A DNA stretch of 56,802 nucleotides from BOKV01 sp041739225 (GTDB lineage Bacteria; Pseudomonadota; Alphaproteobacteria; Rhizobiales; Rhizobiaceae): the NCBI GenBank assembly GCA_041739225.1, contig JBGSOG010000066.1, forward strand, positions 1 to 56,802. The letters are read 5' to 3'. Shown here one piece after another: positions 31,582 to 40,140 of the stretch (the first letter of the stretch is position 1; each line of letters opens with the position of its first letter). The notes under the pieces are model-generated. The model ran no database searches and had not been told where the DNA came from. It saw only the letters and a list, made by a program, of their open reading frames with translations. The translations under genes were made by a program, and so were the position numbers.

Positions 31582-33195
31582 ATGGCAGCAGGTGTGTATG
31601 CGCATGATGCGCACGACCACAAGCCGGGTTTCTTTCGTCGCTGGTTCTTCTCCACGAACCACAAGGACATCGGAACCCTTTACCTGATTTTCGCGATCAC
31701 CATGGGTTTCCTTGGCGGCGGGCTTTCCGTGGCGATGCGTGCAGAATTGCACGAGCCCGGCTTGCAGATTTTCGGCGACCCGCAGGTCTACAATGTGTTC
31801 GTCACAGGCCACGGCCTGATCATGATTTTCTTCATGGTCATGCCTGCGTTGATTGGCGGCTTTGCCAACTGGATGGTGCCGATCATGATCGGCGCGCCTG
31901 ACATGGCGTTCCCGCGCATGAACAACATTTCTTTCTGGCTGCTGCCACCGGCAATCATTCTTCTGGTCCTTTCGATGTTTGTCGAAGGGCCGGCAGGTGC
32001 CAACGGCGTCGGTGGCGGTTGGACCATTTATCCGCCGCTTTCAACTTCGGGCCAGCCCGGTCCGGCAATGGATCTGGCCATCCTGTCGCTGCATCTTGCC
32101 GGTGCATCATCCATTTTGGGCGCGATCAATTTCATCACCACAATCTTCAACATGCGCGCTCCGGGCATGACCCTGTTCCGCATGCCGTTGTTTGCCTGGT
32201 CCGTGCTGATCACCGCGTTCCTGCTGTTGTTGTCGCTCCCGGTTTTGGCCGGTGGCATCACCATGTTGCTGACCGACCGCAATTTTGGCACGACCTTCTT
32301 TGCGCCGGAAGGCGGCGGTGATCCGATCCTGTTCCAGCACCTGTTCTGGTTCTTCGGCCATCCGGAAGTCTACATCCTGATCCTGCCGGCATTCGGCATC
32401 ATCAGCCACATTGTCTCGACATTCTCCAACAAGCCGATCTTCGGCTACATGGGAATGGCGCTGGCGATGATTGCAATCGGTGCTGTCGGCTTCATCGTGT
32501 GGGCCCACCACATGTACACGGTCGGTCTTTCACTCGATACGCAACGCTATTTCGTGTTCGCGACCATGGTCATCGCGGTGCCAACCGGCGTCAAGATATT
32601 CTCCTGGATTGCCACAATGTGGGGTGGTTCGATCCAGTTCCGCACCCCGATGGTTTGGGCAATCGGTTTCATCTTCCTGTTCACCGTTGGCGGCGTAACC
32701 GGCGTCCAGCTTGCCAATGCGGGCCTGGACCGCAGCATGCACGACACATATTACGTCGTGGCTCACTTCCACTACGTCCTTTCGCTCGGCGCAGTGTTCG
32801 GCATCTTCGCGGCCTGGTATTACTGGTTCCCGAAGATGACCGGCTACATGTACAGCGAGTTTCTGGGCAAGCTGCATTTCTGGATGACCTTCATCGGCGT
32901 CAACCTTGTGTTCTTCCCGCAGCACTTCCTTGGTCTTGCAGGCATGCCTCGCCGGTACGTCGATTATCCGGATGCCTATGCCGGTTGGAATGCCATTTCC
33001 TCATGGGGTTCCTACTTGTCGGCACTTGCAACGTTCGTGTTTCTCTGGGCCGTCATCGACGCGTTCCTGAAAAAGCGGGTGGCTGCCGACAATCCATGGG
33101 GTGCAGGTGCGACAACACTGGAATGGCAATTGCCTTCTCCACCGCCATACCACCAGTGGGAAACCCTGCCGGTAATCAAGGGCGACCATCACTGA
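31582..33195 (+). CDS. ctaD: cytochrome c oxidase subunit I
   Basis: Catalytic 12-helix subunit holding haem a and the haem a3-CuB centre where oxygen is reduced; it also pumps protons. It has 537 aa. Ligands are visible: H77 (haem a), H259 and Y263 in GHPEVY (CuB and the cross-linked Tyr), H308-H309 (CuB), H394 (haem a3) and H396 (haem a). The K- and D-channel type A-family features (GHPEVYILILPAFG) identify an aa3-type, not cbb3, oxidase. AGGGGAG precedes the ATG. A long hairpin follows the stop before ctaB, likely separating ctaCD expression from the downstream assembly genes. Confidence 0.98.
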   Translation: MAAGVYAHDAHDHKPGFFRRWFFSTNHKDIGTLYLIFAITMGFLGGGLSVAMRAELHEPGLQIFGDPQVYNVFVTGHGLIMIFFMVMPALIGGFANWMVPIMIGAPDMAFPRMNNISFWLLPPAIILLVLSMFVEGPAGANGVGGGWTIYPPLSTSGQPGPAMDLAILSLHLAGASSILGAINFITTIFNMRAPGMTLFRMPLFAWSVLITAFLLLLSLPVLAGGITMLLTDRNFGTTFFAPEGGGDPILFQHLFWFFGHPEVYILILPAFGIISHIVSTFSNKPIFGYMGMALAMIAIGAVGFIVWAHHMYTVGLSLDTQRYFVFATMVIAVPTGVKIFSWIATMWGGSIQFRTPMVWAIGFIFLFTVGGVTGVQLANAGLDRSMHDTYYVVAHFHYVLSLGAVFGIFAAWYYWFPKMTGYMYSEFLGKLHFWMTFIGVNLVFFPQHFLGLAGMPRRYVDYPDAYAGWNAISSWGSYLSALATFVFLWAVIDAFLKKRVAADNPWGAGATTLEWQLPSPPPYHQWETLPVIKGDHH

Positions 33196-33202
33196 CAAAT
33201 CC

Positions 33203-33229
33203 TGCCGCCGGGACATGTTCCCGGCGGCA
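33203..33229 (+). other. 11-bp stem-loop between ctaD and ctaB
   Basis: TGCCGCCGGGA (33203-33213) and TCCCGGCGGCA (33219-33229) are perfect complements around a CATGT loop, seven bases after the ctaD stop. No T-run follows (AAAATTCC), so it is not a classical terminator. It probably stabilises the 3' end of a ctaCD transcript or partly terminates, letting structural subunits be made in excess of assembly factors. Confidence 0.75.
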
Positions 33230-33274
33230 AAATTCCGCTGCACAGTCAGCGGGCAAAAAAAGGCATGAAGCCAA

Positions 33275-34192
33275 ATGGCAATCTCTGAAAATACCGCAGG
33301 CAGCTTGGTTTCAACCGCCATGCCACGCGACTATTTCGACCTTCTGAAGCCGCGGGTCATGGCGCTTGTGGTTTTCACGGCGTTCGTCGGTCTGTACGTT
33401 GCGCCGGGCAATCTGTCGCCAGCCCTGGCTTTCATAGCAGTACTGGCCATCGCCATCGGTGCCGGTGCATCCGGTGCGTTGAACATGTGGTACGATGCAG
33501 ACATTGATGCCGTCATGGGCCGGACTGCCGAGCGTCCCATTCCCTCCGGCCGCGTGACTGCCCAGGAGGCTTTTACGTTTGCGATGGTTCTGTCGGTGTT
33601 CTCAGTTGCCACGCTTGGCGTGATGATCAACTGGTTGTCGGCGGGCCTGCTGGGCTTCACCATCTTCTTTTATGCCGTTGTCTACACCATGTGGCTGAAG
33701 CGCTGGACGCCGCAAAACATCGTCATCGGTGGAGCGGCTGGTGCCATTCCTCCGGTCATTGGCTGGACATCTGTAACAGGCTCGTTTGCTTTGGAGCCTT
33801 TCATTCTGTTCCTGATCATTTTCCTTTGGACGCCGCCACATTTTTGGGCTTTGGCCCTGTTCAAGTCCGCTGACTATGGACGAGCCGGTGTGCCGATGAT
33901 GCCGAATGTCGCAGGCAATGCGTCGACACAACGCCAGATTTTTGTTTATTCGGTTTTGCTTGCGTTGAGCGGCCTGTTGCCATTCTTTCTGGGATACAAC
34001 GGACCTGTTTACGCGGCTGCGGCTGCCATCCTGGGCGGCGTGTTTGTTTGGCGAGCCTGGGCAGTCAACAAGATGGATCCCCAGGACACCAAAATGATCG
34101 CGGCCAAGCAGCTTTTCGGCTATTCGATCATCTATCTGTTTGCGCTGTTTGCCGTGCTTCTGGCTGAGCGTGTCGTCATGGATCTTTTGTGA
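33275..34192 (+). CDS. ctaB: protohaem IX farnesyltransferase (haem O synthase)
   Basis: UbiA-fold membrane enzyme that adds farnesyl to haem b, giving haem O, the precursor of haem a for the oxidase encoded beside it. It has 305 aa and about eight or nine helices. Substrate motifs are present: NMWYDADIDAVMGRTAERPIP (Asp-rich motif DADIDAVMGRT) and the second loop (KSADYGRAGVPMMPNVAG). LKPRVMALVVFTAFVGL is the family N-terminal signature. It sits between ctaD and the coxF-like gene, 14 bp before the latter. Confidence 0.96.
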   Translation: MAISENTAGSLVSTAMPRDYFDLLKPRVMALVVFTAFVGLYVAPGNLSPALAFIAVLAIAIGAGASGALNMWYDADIDAVMGRTAERPIPSGRVTAQEAFTFAMVLSVFSVATLGVMINWLSAGLLGFTIFFYAVVYTMWLKRWTPQNIVIGGAAGAIPPVIGWTSVTGSFALEPFILFLIIFLWTPPHFWALALFKSADYGRAGVPMMPNVAGNASTQRQIFVYSVLLALSGLLPFFLGYNGPVYAAAAAILGGVFVWRAWAVNKMDPQDTKMIAAKQLFGYSIIYLFALFAVLLAERVVMDLL

Positions 34193-34206
34193 AACGGGAC
34201 ACGGAC

Positions 34207-34365
34207 ATGACCAAGCCGGAATTGATCGAAATGACCGCGCAGCAGAAGAAGGCCCAGCGCGCCCGAAACGTTGCCATTGCCTTGGCACTCGTTGCCTTCG
34301 TGGTGATTGTCTATGTCGGCACCTGGGCAAAGTTGGGTGCAAACATTCTCGCGCGGCCGTTGTGA
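34207..34365 (+). CDS. 52-aa CoxF-like membrane protein
   Basis: ATG at 34207 opens a 52-codon frame ending TGA 34363-34365. The peptide has a charged N-terminus (MTKPELIEMTAQQKKAQRAR), one membrane helix (about residues 21-38) and a short tail ending NILARPL. This matches the small protein found between ctaB and ctaG in alphaproteobacterial oxidase clusters, variously called CoxF; its role in assembly is not well defined. It lies 14 bp after ctaB and 4 bp before the ctaG start, so co-translation within the operon is likely. Confidence 0.85.
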   Translation: MTKPELIEMTAQQKKAQRARNVAIALALVAFVVIVYVGTWAKLGANILARPL

Positions 34366-34369
34366 GCGC

Positions 34370-34984
34370 ATGATGGAAAATCGGCAGGCAAAAGTTCAAG
34401 GCGGATTGAAACAGCACTACAAGGTGCTGACACTTTGCATCGCCATGGTCGGCGGCATGGGTGGTCTCGCCTACGCTTCGGTGCCGCTTTACAAGCTTTT
34501 CTGCCAGGTGACGGGGTATGGTGGAACAACACAGCGCGCCGACGGTGCCAATGGCGAAGTCTCGGCGCGGGAAGTAACGATCCGCTTTGATGCAAACATC
34601 CAACGCGGGCTTGACTGGAAGTTCGAGCCGGCACAGCGCTCGGTCAAAGTTCGTTTGGGCGAAACAGTCAAGGTTGCTTACTTTGCCGAGAATCTTGGCA
34701 ATACCACGAGAACCGGGACCGCCACGTTCAATGTGACGCCTGCACAGGCCGGACCGTACTTCAACAAGATCGAGTGTTTCTGTTTCACCGATACGGTGGT
34801 CAAGCCGGGCGAAAAACTGGAAATGCCGGTGGTTTTCTTTGTTGATCCGCAAATGGTGGAAACCGAAGAAGGCCGCGACGTAAACACCATCACGCTGTCC
34901 TACACGTTCTTTGCGACCGAAAAACAGGTTGCACCCGTTGTTGGACAGATCGAGCAAAAAGCCTCCGGCAAGTCGGGTGGCTGA
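34370..34984 (+). CDS. ctaG: cytochrome c oxidase assembly protein CtaG (Cox11)
   Basis: Membrane-anchored copper chaperone that inserts CuB into subunit I. The 204-aa protein has one N-terminal helix (about residues 20-38), then AYASVPLYKLFCQVTGYGGTT and the periplasmic immunoglobulin-like domain with the copper-binding FNKIECFCFTD (CxC) and the FFVDPQM segment, as in Cox11. Tandem ATGs at 34370 and 34373 are both possible starts. The longer open frame upstream overlaps the coxF-like gene and is not used. It follows ctaB and precedes ctaE by 57 bp. Confidence 0.96.
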   Translation: MMENRQAKVQGGLKQHYKVLTLCIAMVGGMGGLAYASVPLYKLFCQVTGYGGTTQRADGANGEVSAREVTIRFDANIQRGLDWKFEPAQRSVKVRLGETVKVAYFAENLGNTTRTGTATFNVTPAQAGPYFNKIECFCFTDTVVKPGEKLEMPVVFFVDPQMVETEEGRDVNTITLSYTFFATEKQVAPVVGQIEQKASGKSGG

Positions 34985-35041
34985 TCAGGATTGACGATTG
35001 GCGGACAGTACGGGAACCGCTGAAAACATGGGAGTATGAGC

Positions 35042-35917
35042 ATGGCCGACGGGCACAAGGTAAACCACGACTATCACATCATTGATCCAAGCCCGTGGCC
35101 GTTCATCGGTTCAATCGGCGCGCTGGTCATGGCCATCGGCGGTGTTGGCTACATGCGCTGGCTTGCTGACGGCGAGTTCCTTTTGGGTGGCATCAACATT
35201 GCCAATCCCTTCCTGTTTTTCATCGGGCTGGTAATCGTGCTTTACACGATGTTTGCGTGGTGGAGCGACACCGTGAAGGAAGCCCACCAGGGCCACCACA
35301 CACGTGTTGTTTCTCTGCATTTGCGCTACGGCATGATTCTTTTCATAGCATCAGAGGTCATGTTCTTCGTCGCGTGGTTCTGGGCGTTTTTTGATGCCAG
35401 CCTGTTCGCCGGTGAAGCCCAGCAAGTCATGCGGGTTGAACACACTGGCGGCCACTGGCCACCTAAAGGGATCGAAGTTCTTGACCCTTGGCACCTGCCG
35501 TTGTTCAACACGATTATTTTGCTGCTTTCGGGAACCACCGTCACCTGGGCGCATCATGCATTATTGCACAATGACCGCGCCACGCTGAAGGGCATGTTGG
35601 CCATCACAGTTGCGCTTGGGGTCTTGTTCTCCGGTGTGCAGGCCTATGAGTACATGCATGCCCCGTTCACGTTTGACGGCTCGATTTATGGCGCAACATT
35701 CTACATGGCCACCGGTTTTCATGGCTTCCACGTGCTGGTCGGTACCATTTTCCTGCTGGTCTGCCTGTTTCGTGCCATGGCAGGTCATTTCACTCCGGAA
35801 CAACACTTCGGATTTGAAGCCGCCGCTTGGTACTGGCATTTCGTTGACGTGGTCTGGCTCTTCCTGTTCTGCGCCGTATATGTCTGGGCGTCATGGGGTG
35901 CAACCGTACACGGCTGA
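35042..35917 (+). CDS. ctaE: cytochrome c oxidase subunit III
   Basis: Seven-helix structural subunit of the aa3 oxidase that supports proton uptake and turnover stability. It has 291 aa with the start at 35042 because GGGAG stands seven bases before it; the ATG at 35036 touches the ribosome site. Hallmarks are the N-terminal KVNHDYHIIDPSPWPFIGS, SEVMFFVAWFWAFFDASL, HWPPKGIEVLDPWHLPLFNT, VTWAHHAL and the C-terminal AAAWYWHFVDVVWLFLF. It is the last gene before a strong hairpin terminator, closing the oxidase operon. Confidence 0.97.
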   Translation: MADGHKVNHDYHIIDPSPWPFIGSIGALVMAIGGVGYMRWLADGEFLLGGINIANPFLFFIGLVIVLYTMFAWWSDTVKEAHQGHHTRVVSLHLRYGMILFIASEVMFFVAWFWAFFDASLFAGEAQQVMRVEHTGGHWPPKGIEVLDPWHLPLFNTIILLLSGTTVTWAHHALLHNDRATLKGMLAITVALGVLFSGVQAYEYMHAPFTFDGSIYGATFYMATGFHGFHVLVGTIFLLVCLFRAMAGHFTPEQHFGFEAAAWYWHFVDVVWLFLFCAVYVWASWGATVHG

Positions 35918-35939
35918 GATTGGCCACAAGGGATTGTTG

Positions 35940-35974
35940 ACGGGCGGTTCTTGAAAGAAGGGGCCGCCCGTTTT
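35940..35974 (+). terminator. intrinsic terminator of the oxidase operon
   Basis: ACGGGCGG (35940-35947) pairs perfectly with CCGCCCGT (35964-35971); the intervening bases TTCTT-GA-AAGAA can extend the stem, and TTTTC follows. It lies 23 bases after the ctaE stop. Confidence 0.8.
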
Positions 35975-35996
35975 CGTTGTAAAACAATGGGGCAAT

Positions 35997-36509
35997 ATGC
36001 GAACGGGCTGGTTGATTGCTGTTTTGGTGTTGATGTTGTCCGGCTCGCCAGCCAATGCCGGCGGCGGGTGGCCCACCCCGGAGGCGCCTGTGGATTTTTT
36101 GCGGGTGATCAAATCAAAACGCATCCTTGAAGCATGGCGCAACGACATCAAGATCCGGACATACCGGGTTTCCCTTGGTGGCAATCCGTTCGGCCACAAA
36201 CAGAAAGAAGGCGACGGCAGAACGCCCGAAGGGACCTACACGCTGGACTACCGCAAGACAGACAGCGTTGCCTACAAGGCCATGCATGTCTCTTATCCGA
36301 ATGAAGAAGATCGCAAACGGGCACGCGAGTTGGGCGTCAAACCGGGTGGTTCCATCATGATCCACGGACAATGGGACGGATTTGGCCCGTTCGCCTGGCT
36401 GCTCCAGAACTATGACTGGACCAATGGCTGCATCGGCCTTTCCAACGAAGATCTGGACGATTTGTGGGATATCGTCGCATGGAACACCAGAATTGAAATT
36501 CTGCCGTAA
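35997..36509 (+). CDS. L,D-transpeptidase (YkuD) family protein
   Basis: A 170-aa exported enzyme with a signal peptide ending about PANA. The YkuD domain covers most of the protein: IKIRTYRVSLGGNPFGHKQKEGDGRTPEG, then H123 in SIMIHGQWDG and the catalytic C145 in TNGCIGLSNEDLDDLW, matching the HG...[ST]xGC[IV] motif. Such enzymes form 3-3 peptidoglycan cross-links or attach proteins to peptidoglycan in the periplasm. It lies between the oxidase terminator and DUF983, interrupting what is usually a continuous oxidase assembly block; a link to the oxidase is not implied. Confidence 0.92.
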   Translation: MRTGWLIAVLVLMLSGSPANAGGGWPTPEAPVDFLRVIKSKRILEAWRNDIKIRTYRVSLGGNPFGHKQKEGDGRTPEGTYTLDYRKTDSVAYKAMHVSYPNEEDRKRARELGVKPGGSIMIHGQWDGFGPFAWLLQNYDWTNGCIGLSNEDLDDLWDIVAWNTRIEILP

Positions 36510-36529
36510 ACAGGGCTCAACATCGCAAA

Positions 36530-36907
36530 ATGACCGACAAGAAAAACGATATGCCTTCGCTCTCTCCGATGACCATTGGTCTGCGCTGCGCCTGTCCGCG
36601 GTGCGGTGAGGGGCGCCTGTATGAGGGCATGCTGTCCCCGGCAAAGGGCTGCAAAGCCTGCGGGCTGGACTACGCCTTTATCGATTCAGGTGACGGCCCG
36701 GCAGTTTTCGTCATCTTGATCCTTGGCTTCATTGTTGTCGGATTGGCATTGTTTGTTGAAACAACTTTCGAGCCTCCCTATTGGGTGCATGCCGTGCTTT
36801 GGATACCGCTGATCACTGGCCTGTCGCTGTGGGCGTTGCGCATCACCAAGGCCATGATGATCGCTTTGCAATACCGTACCAAGGCTGAACAGGGACGCCT
36901 GTCGTGA
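36530..36907 (+). CDS. DUF983 membrane protein
   Basis: A 125-aa protein with an N-terminal zinc-ribbon-like segment (LRCACPRCGEGRLYEGML and CKACGLDYAFID) and two membrane helices (about residues 60-82 and 87-106). DUF983 genes accompany surf1 and oxidase genes in alphaproteobacteria; the molecular role is unknown, possibly oxidase assembly. Its stop overlaps the GTG start of surf1 (GTGA), so the two are translationally coupled. Confidence 0.9.
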   Translation: MTDKKNDMPSLSPMTIGLRCACPRCGEGRLYEGMLSPAKGCKACGLDYAFIDSGDGPAVFVILILGFIVVGLALFVETTFEPPYWVHAVLWIPLITGLSLWALRITKAMMIALQYRTKAEQGRLS

Positions 36908-37626
36908 GCCGGTTTTCAAGCATTGTGTTGATCCTGTGCATGCTTGCTGCCACCGCTGTTCTTTGCGGCCTCGGTTTTTGGCAGGTGCAGCGGCTGGCGC
37001 AGAAGGAAGCCCTGATTGCAAAAGTATCCCAGCGGCTGAAATCACCCGAAGTTCCTCTCGCCGACGTGGAAGCCATGCTGTCACGCGGTGAAGATATTGA
37101 ATATTTTCCGGTGGTTGTTTCCGGCAGGTTTGACCATTCCAGGGAGCAGTACTTCTTCGCAACACTGGACGGCAGGTCAGGCTGGAATGTTTACGCTCCG
37201 CTTGTTCTCGCCGACGGGCGCACATTGCTCGTCAATCGGGGCTTTGTGCCGATGGACCGCCGCGATCCGGCAACACGGACAGACGGCCAGGTTGAAGGCG
37301 AACAGCGATTTTCAGGTCTCGCCCGGCTTGCACCGGGAGCCAAGCCCAATTCATTCATCCCGGAAAATGCGCCGCAAAAGCGCGAATTTTTCTGGAAAAG
37401 CCTGGGTGAAATGGCGCTCGCCGCCGGTCTGGAGCCCGATGCACTGGTACCGTTTTTTGTTGATGCAGGTCCCTCACCCGCGAAAGGCCTGTTGCCGATT
37501 GGCGGAACCACCATCGTCGAATTTCCCAACAGCCATCTGCAATATGCATTCACCTGGTTCGGCCTTGCTGCCGCCTGTTTGGGCGTTGGCGGTTTCTTTC
37601 TGTATTCCCGGCGTGTCCCGGCTTGA
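36904..37626 (+). CDS. SURF1 family oxidase assembly protein
   Basis: A 240-aa membrane protein with helices at both ends, as in SURF1: the N-terminal one about residues 5-23 (LGFWQVQRLAQKEALI follows) and the C-terminal one about 213-233 (YAFTWFGLAAACLGVGGFF). The periplasmic domain has GWNVYAPLVLADGRTLLVNRG and the ISNNHLQYA-like region FPNSHLQYAFTWF. SURF1 helps insert haem a into subunit I. The GTG start overlaps the DUF983 stop by four bases. It follows the oxidase cluster and completes the set of haem-insertion factors here with ctaB. Confidence 0.94.
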   Translation: MSRFSSIVLILCMLAATAVLCGLGFWQVQRLAQKEALIAKVSQRLKSPEVPLADVEAMLSRGEDIEYFPVVVSGRFDHSREQYFFATLDGRSGWNVYAPLVLADGRTLLVNRGFVPMDRRDPATRTDGQVEGEQRFSGLARLAPGAKPNSFIPENAPQKREFFWKSLGEMALAAGLEPDALVPFFVDAGPSPAKGLLPIGGTTIVEFPNSHLQYAFTWFGLAAACLGVGGFFLYSRRVPA

Positions 37627-37674
37627 CTTGGACGCCATCGCCGCGTCATTTCGGACAGACAGGAGTGATCGGAT

Positions 37675-38685
37675 TTGAACGCGACGGCCACAACCAGTTC
37701 CAAACCTGCCTTGACCCTGCGCCTTTGCGGGCCGCGTGGGTTTTGCGCCGGAGTTGACCGGGCAATCCAGATTGTAGTGCTGGCGCTCAAGAAGCACGGT
37801 GCGCCGGTCTATGTTCGCCACGAGATCGTGCACAACCGGTATGTAGTGGAAGGTCTGGAGGCACGTGGCGCAGTCTTCGTGCGTGAACTCGATGAAATTC
37901 CGGCAACTTCCCAACCGGTGATTTTCTCGGCTCACGGGGTGCCCAAGTCGGTTCCGGCCAATGCCGAAAAACTGAATTTGCTGTATCTCGACGCAACCTG
38001 CCCGCTGGTCTCGAAAGTGCACAAGCAGGCGCTTCGCCACATGCGTCTGGGTCGCCACGTATTGCTGGTTGGTCATGCGGGGCATCCCGAAGTCATCGGC
38101 ACCATGGGCCAGCTTCCTGCCGGTGCCGTGACATTGGTGGAAACCGAAGAAGACGTGGATGCGCTGGCACCACCCGATGCCGCAGCGCTCGGTTATGTAA
38201 CGCAGACCACCTTGTCCGTGGATGACACAGCCGGCATTCTGGCAAGGCTGCGCGAGCGGTTTCCGCAGATGTCTGATCCTGCGGCTGAATCGATCTGTTA
38301 TGCGACAACCAACCGGCAGGATGCCGTCAAGCTGGCAGCAGAAGGCGCCGACCATTTCCTGATTGTCGGCGCGCCAAATTCCTCCAACTCGAAAAGGCTG
38401 GTGGAAGTCGCGCTCAAGGCCGGGTCAAAAAATGCCTTGTTGGTTCGTTCCGTTGAAGACATTCCCTGGGACGAATTTGCCGATGCACGCGTTGTCGGAC
38501 TTTCAGCGGGCGCTTCTGCTCCGGAAATTTTGGTCAATGAAATCATCGAAACGTTCCGCTCCCGCTTCGACATGCAGATCGAACTGGCGGAGACGGCACA
38601 GGAGACCGAAATGTTCCCGGTCATGCGCGCGTTGCGTGACGTTCCCCTGACGATTGCCGACATGGCTTTTGTGAACGGGGGCTGA
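37675..38685 (+). CDS. ispH: 4-hydroxy-3-methylbut-2-enyl diphosphate reductase
   Basis: Last enzyme of the MEP isoprenoid pathway, an iron-sulfur reductase yielding IPP and DMAPP. It has 336 aa. The three cluster cysteines are C24 (RGFCAGV), C109 (DATCPLVSKVH) and C208 (SICYATTNRQ). Substrate residues appear in RHEIVHN, SAHGVP and NSSNSKRL. It begins with TTG at 37675, supported by AGGAG nine bases upstream. Isoprenoid from this enzyme supplies the prenyl chains used by UbiA and CtaB in the same window. The gene lies between surf1 and thrB in the order normal for rhizobia. Confidence 0.96.
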   Translation: MNATATTSSKPALTLRLCGPRGFCAGVDRAIQIVVLALKKHGAPVYVRHEIVHNRYVVEGLEARGAVFVRELDEIPATSQPVIFSAHGVPKSVPANAEKLNLLYLDATCPLVSKVHKQALRHMRLGRHVLLVGHAGHPEVIGTMGQLPAGAVTLVETEEDVDALAPPDAAALGYVTQTTLSVDDTAGILARLRERFPQMSDPAAESICYATTNRQDAVKLAAEGADHFLIVGAPNSSNSKRLVEVALKAGSKNALLVRSVEDIPWDEFADARVVGLSAGASAPEILVNEIIETFRSRFDMQIELAETAQETEMFPVMRALRDVPLTIADMAFVNGG

Positions 38686-38688
38686 ACT

Positions 38689-39672
38689 TTGGCTGTCTAT
38701 ACCGACATTCGCGACGATTTGTTGCGTGATCATTTGCGCCTTTACGCCCTTGGTGAATTGCACGGGCTCAAGGGCATCGCCGAGGGTGTTGAAAACTCCA
38801 ATTTCATGCTGGCAACCGATGTCGGACAATTCATTTTGACGCTTTATGAAAAGCGCGTGAACCCGGCAGACCTGCCGTTTTTCCTTGGCCTGATGCAATA
38901 TCTTGCCAGTCGCGGGATTACCTGCCCGCGCCCGGTCCCCATGCGCGATGGTATGTTGTTGGGAATGCTGGAAGGCAAACCCTCGGCAATTGTCACCTGG
39001 CTTGACGGGGTTTCGGTGCGCATGCCCTCATCAGCCCAATGTGGACAAGTCGGCACGATCCTCGCCAAAATGCACTTGGCGGCACAGGGCTTTGATCTGT
39101 ACCGGGCAAATGCCCTTACCCTGGCCAATTGGCGGCCATTGGCAGAAAAATCTGCTGACCGCGCCGACGAAGTTGAAACCGGCCTTGCGCAATTCATTGG
39201 TGACGAACTGGATTTTCTGGAAGCCAACTGGCCGACGTCGCTGCCGACTGGCGTCATTCATGCCGATCTTTTCCGCGACAATGTTTTTTTCCTCGGCGAG
39301 AAACTATCCGGCGTGATCGACTTCTACTTCGCCTGCAACGACATCACTGCCTATGATTTGTCGATTTGCCTCAATGCTTGGTGCTTTGACGAGAAGTGGC
39401 AATTCGACCCGCGCAAGGCACAGGCCATGCTTTCGGGCTACTGTGCAGTTCGGCCGCTTAGTCCGGCCGAATTTGCAGCTTTGCCGGTGCTGACGCGTGG
39501 CTCTGCAATGCGCTTCTTGCTGACAAGGCTGTACGATTGGCTCAACGTGCCGCCCGGCGCGCTGGTCATTCCGCACGACCCGCGTGAATACCTGGCCAAG
39601 TTGAGATTCCACCAGACAGTAACAGACCCAAGCCGGTACGGGCTCGTGCCGCATCTTGACGAGGCTAGTTGA
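38689..39672 (+). CDS. thrB: homoserine kinase, APH-fold type
   Basis: Phosphorylates homoserine in threonine synthesis. The 327-aa protein belongs to the aminoglycoside-phosphotransferase-fold class (ThrB of alphaproteobacteria and pseudomonads), not the GHMP class. Visible are GVENSNFMLATD (nucleotide loop), the catalytic loop GVIHADLFRDNVFF and the metal-binding GVIDFYFACNDITAYDLSI. It uses a TTG start only three bases after the ispH stop, with GGGGGC ahead, so the two are co-translated. The product goes to threonine synthase (thrC, 8 kb downstream on the other strand). Confidence 0.95.
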   Translation: MAVYTDIRDDLLRDHLRLYALGELHGLKGIAEGVENSNFMLATDVGQFILTLYEKRVNPADLPFFLGLMQYLASRGITCPRPVPMRDGMLLGMLEGKPSAIVTWLDGVSVRMPSSAQCGQVGTILAKMHLAAQGFDLYRANALTLANWRPLAEKSADRADEVETGLAQFIGDELDFLEANWPTSLPTGVIHADLFRDNVFFLGEKLSGVIDFYFACNDITAYDLSICLNAWCFDEKWQFDPRKAQAMLSGYCAVRPLSPAEFAALPVLTRGSAMRFLLTRLYDWLNVPPGALVIPHDPREYLAKLRFHQTVTDPSRYGLVPHLDEAS

Positions 39673-40140
39673 GTGAGCGACCGGGTTTCGATCTGGACAG
39701 ACGGGGCATGTTCGGGAAACCCGGGGCCAGGCGGCTGGGGCGCAGTTCTGCGCTATGGTGAAACAGAACGCGAATTGTGCGGTGGCGAGGCTGAAACAAC
39801 CAACAACCGGATGGAACTGCGTGCCGCCATCGAGGCACTTTCGGCGTTGAAACGGCGTTGCGACATTGATCTGTACACCGACTCGCAATACGTGCGCGGC
39901 GGTGTAACCGGCTGGCTGGCCAACTGGAAACGCAACGGCTGGAGAACTGCCGACAAGAAGCCGGTTAAAAACGAAGACCTGTGGCATGAGCTTGATGCCG
40001 CAACCCAGCGCCACTCAATTGCATGGCACTGGGTCAAGGGCCACGCCGGGCACCCGGAAAACGAGCGGGCTGACGAGCTGGCGCGTGACGGCATGGCTCC
40101 GTTCAAGCCGAAAAAGAGACAATCCGACGACGCTGTTTAG
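39673..40140 (+). CDS. rnhA: ribonuclease HI
   Basis: Cleaves the RNA strand of RNA-DNA hybrids. At 155 aa it aligns residue for residue with the E. coli enzyme: D10, E48, D70, H124 and D134 are all in place (WTDGACSGNPGPGGW, MELRAAIEAL, YTDSQYV, GHAGHPENERADELA). It starts with GTG immediately after the thrB stop, with no gap, so it is translationally coupled. Its stop overlaps the opposing peroxiredoxin gene by four bases. Confidence 0.97.
   Translation: MSDRVSIWTDGACSGNPGPGGWGAVLRYGETERELCGGEAETTNNRMELRAAIEALSALKRRCDIDLYTDSQYVRGGVTGWLANWKRNGWRTADKKPVKNEDLWHELDAATQRHSIAWHWVKGHAGHPENERADELARDGMAPFKPKKRQSDDAV

Noticed and set aside
33602..34957. 451-codon open frame on the minus strand
   Set aside because: It is antisense to ctaB, the coxF-like gene and ctaG, whose products have clear family motifs; the frame has no ribosome site or recognisable domain.
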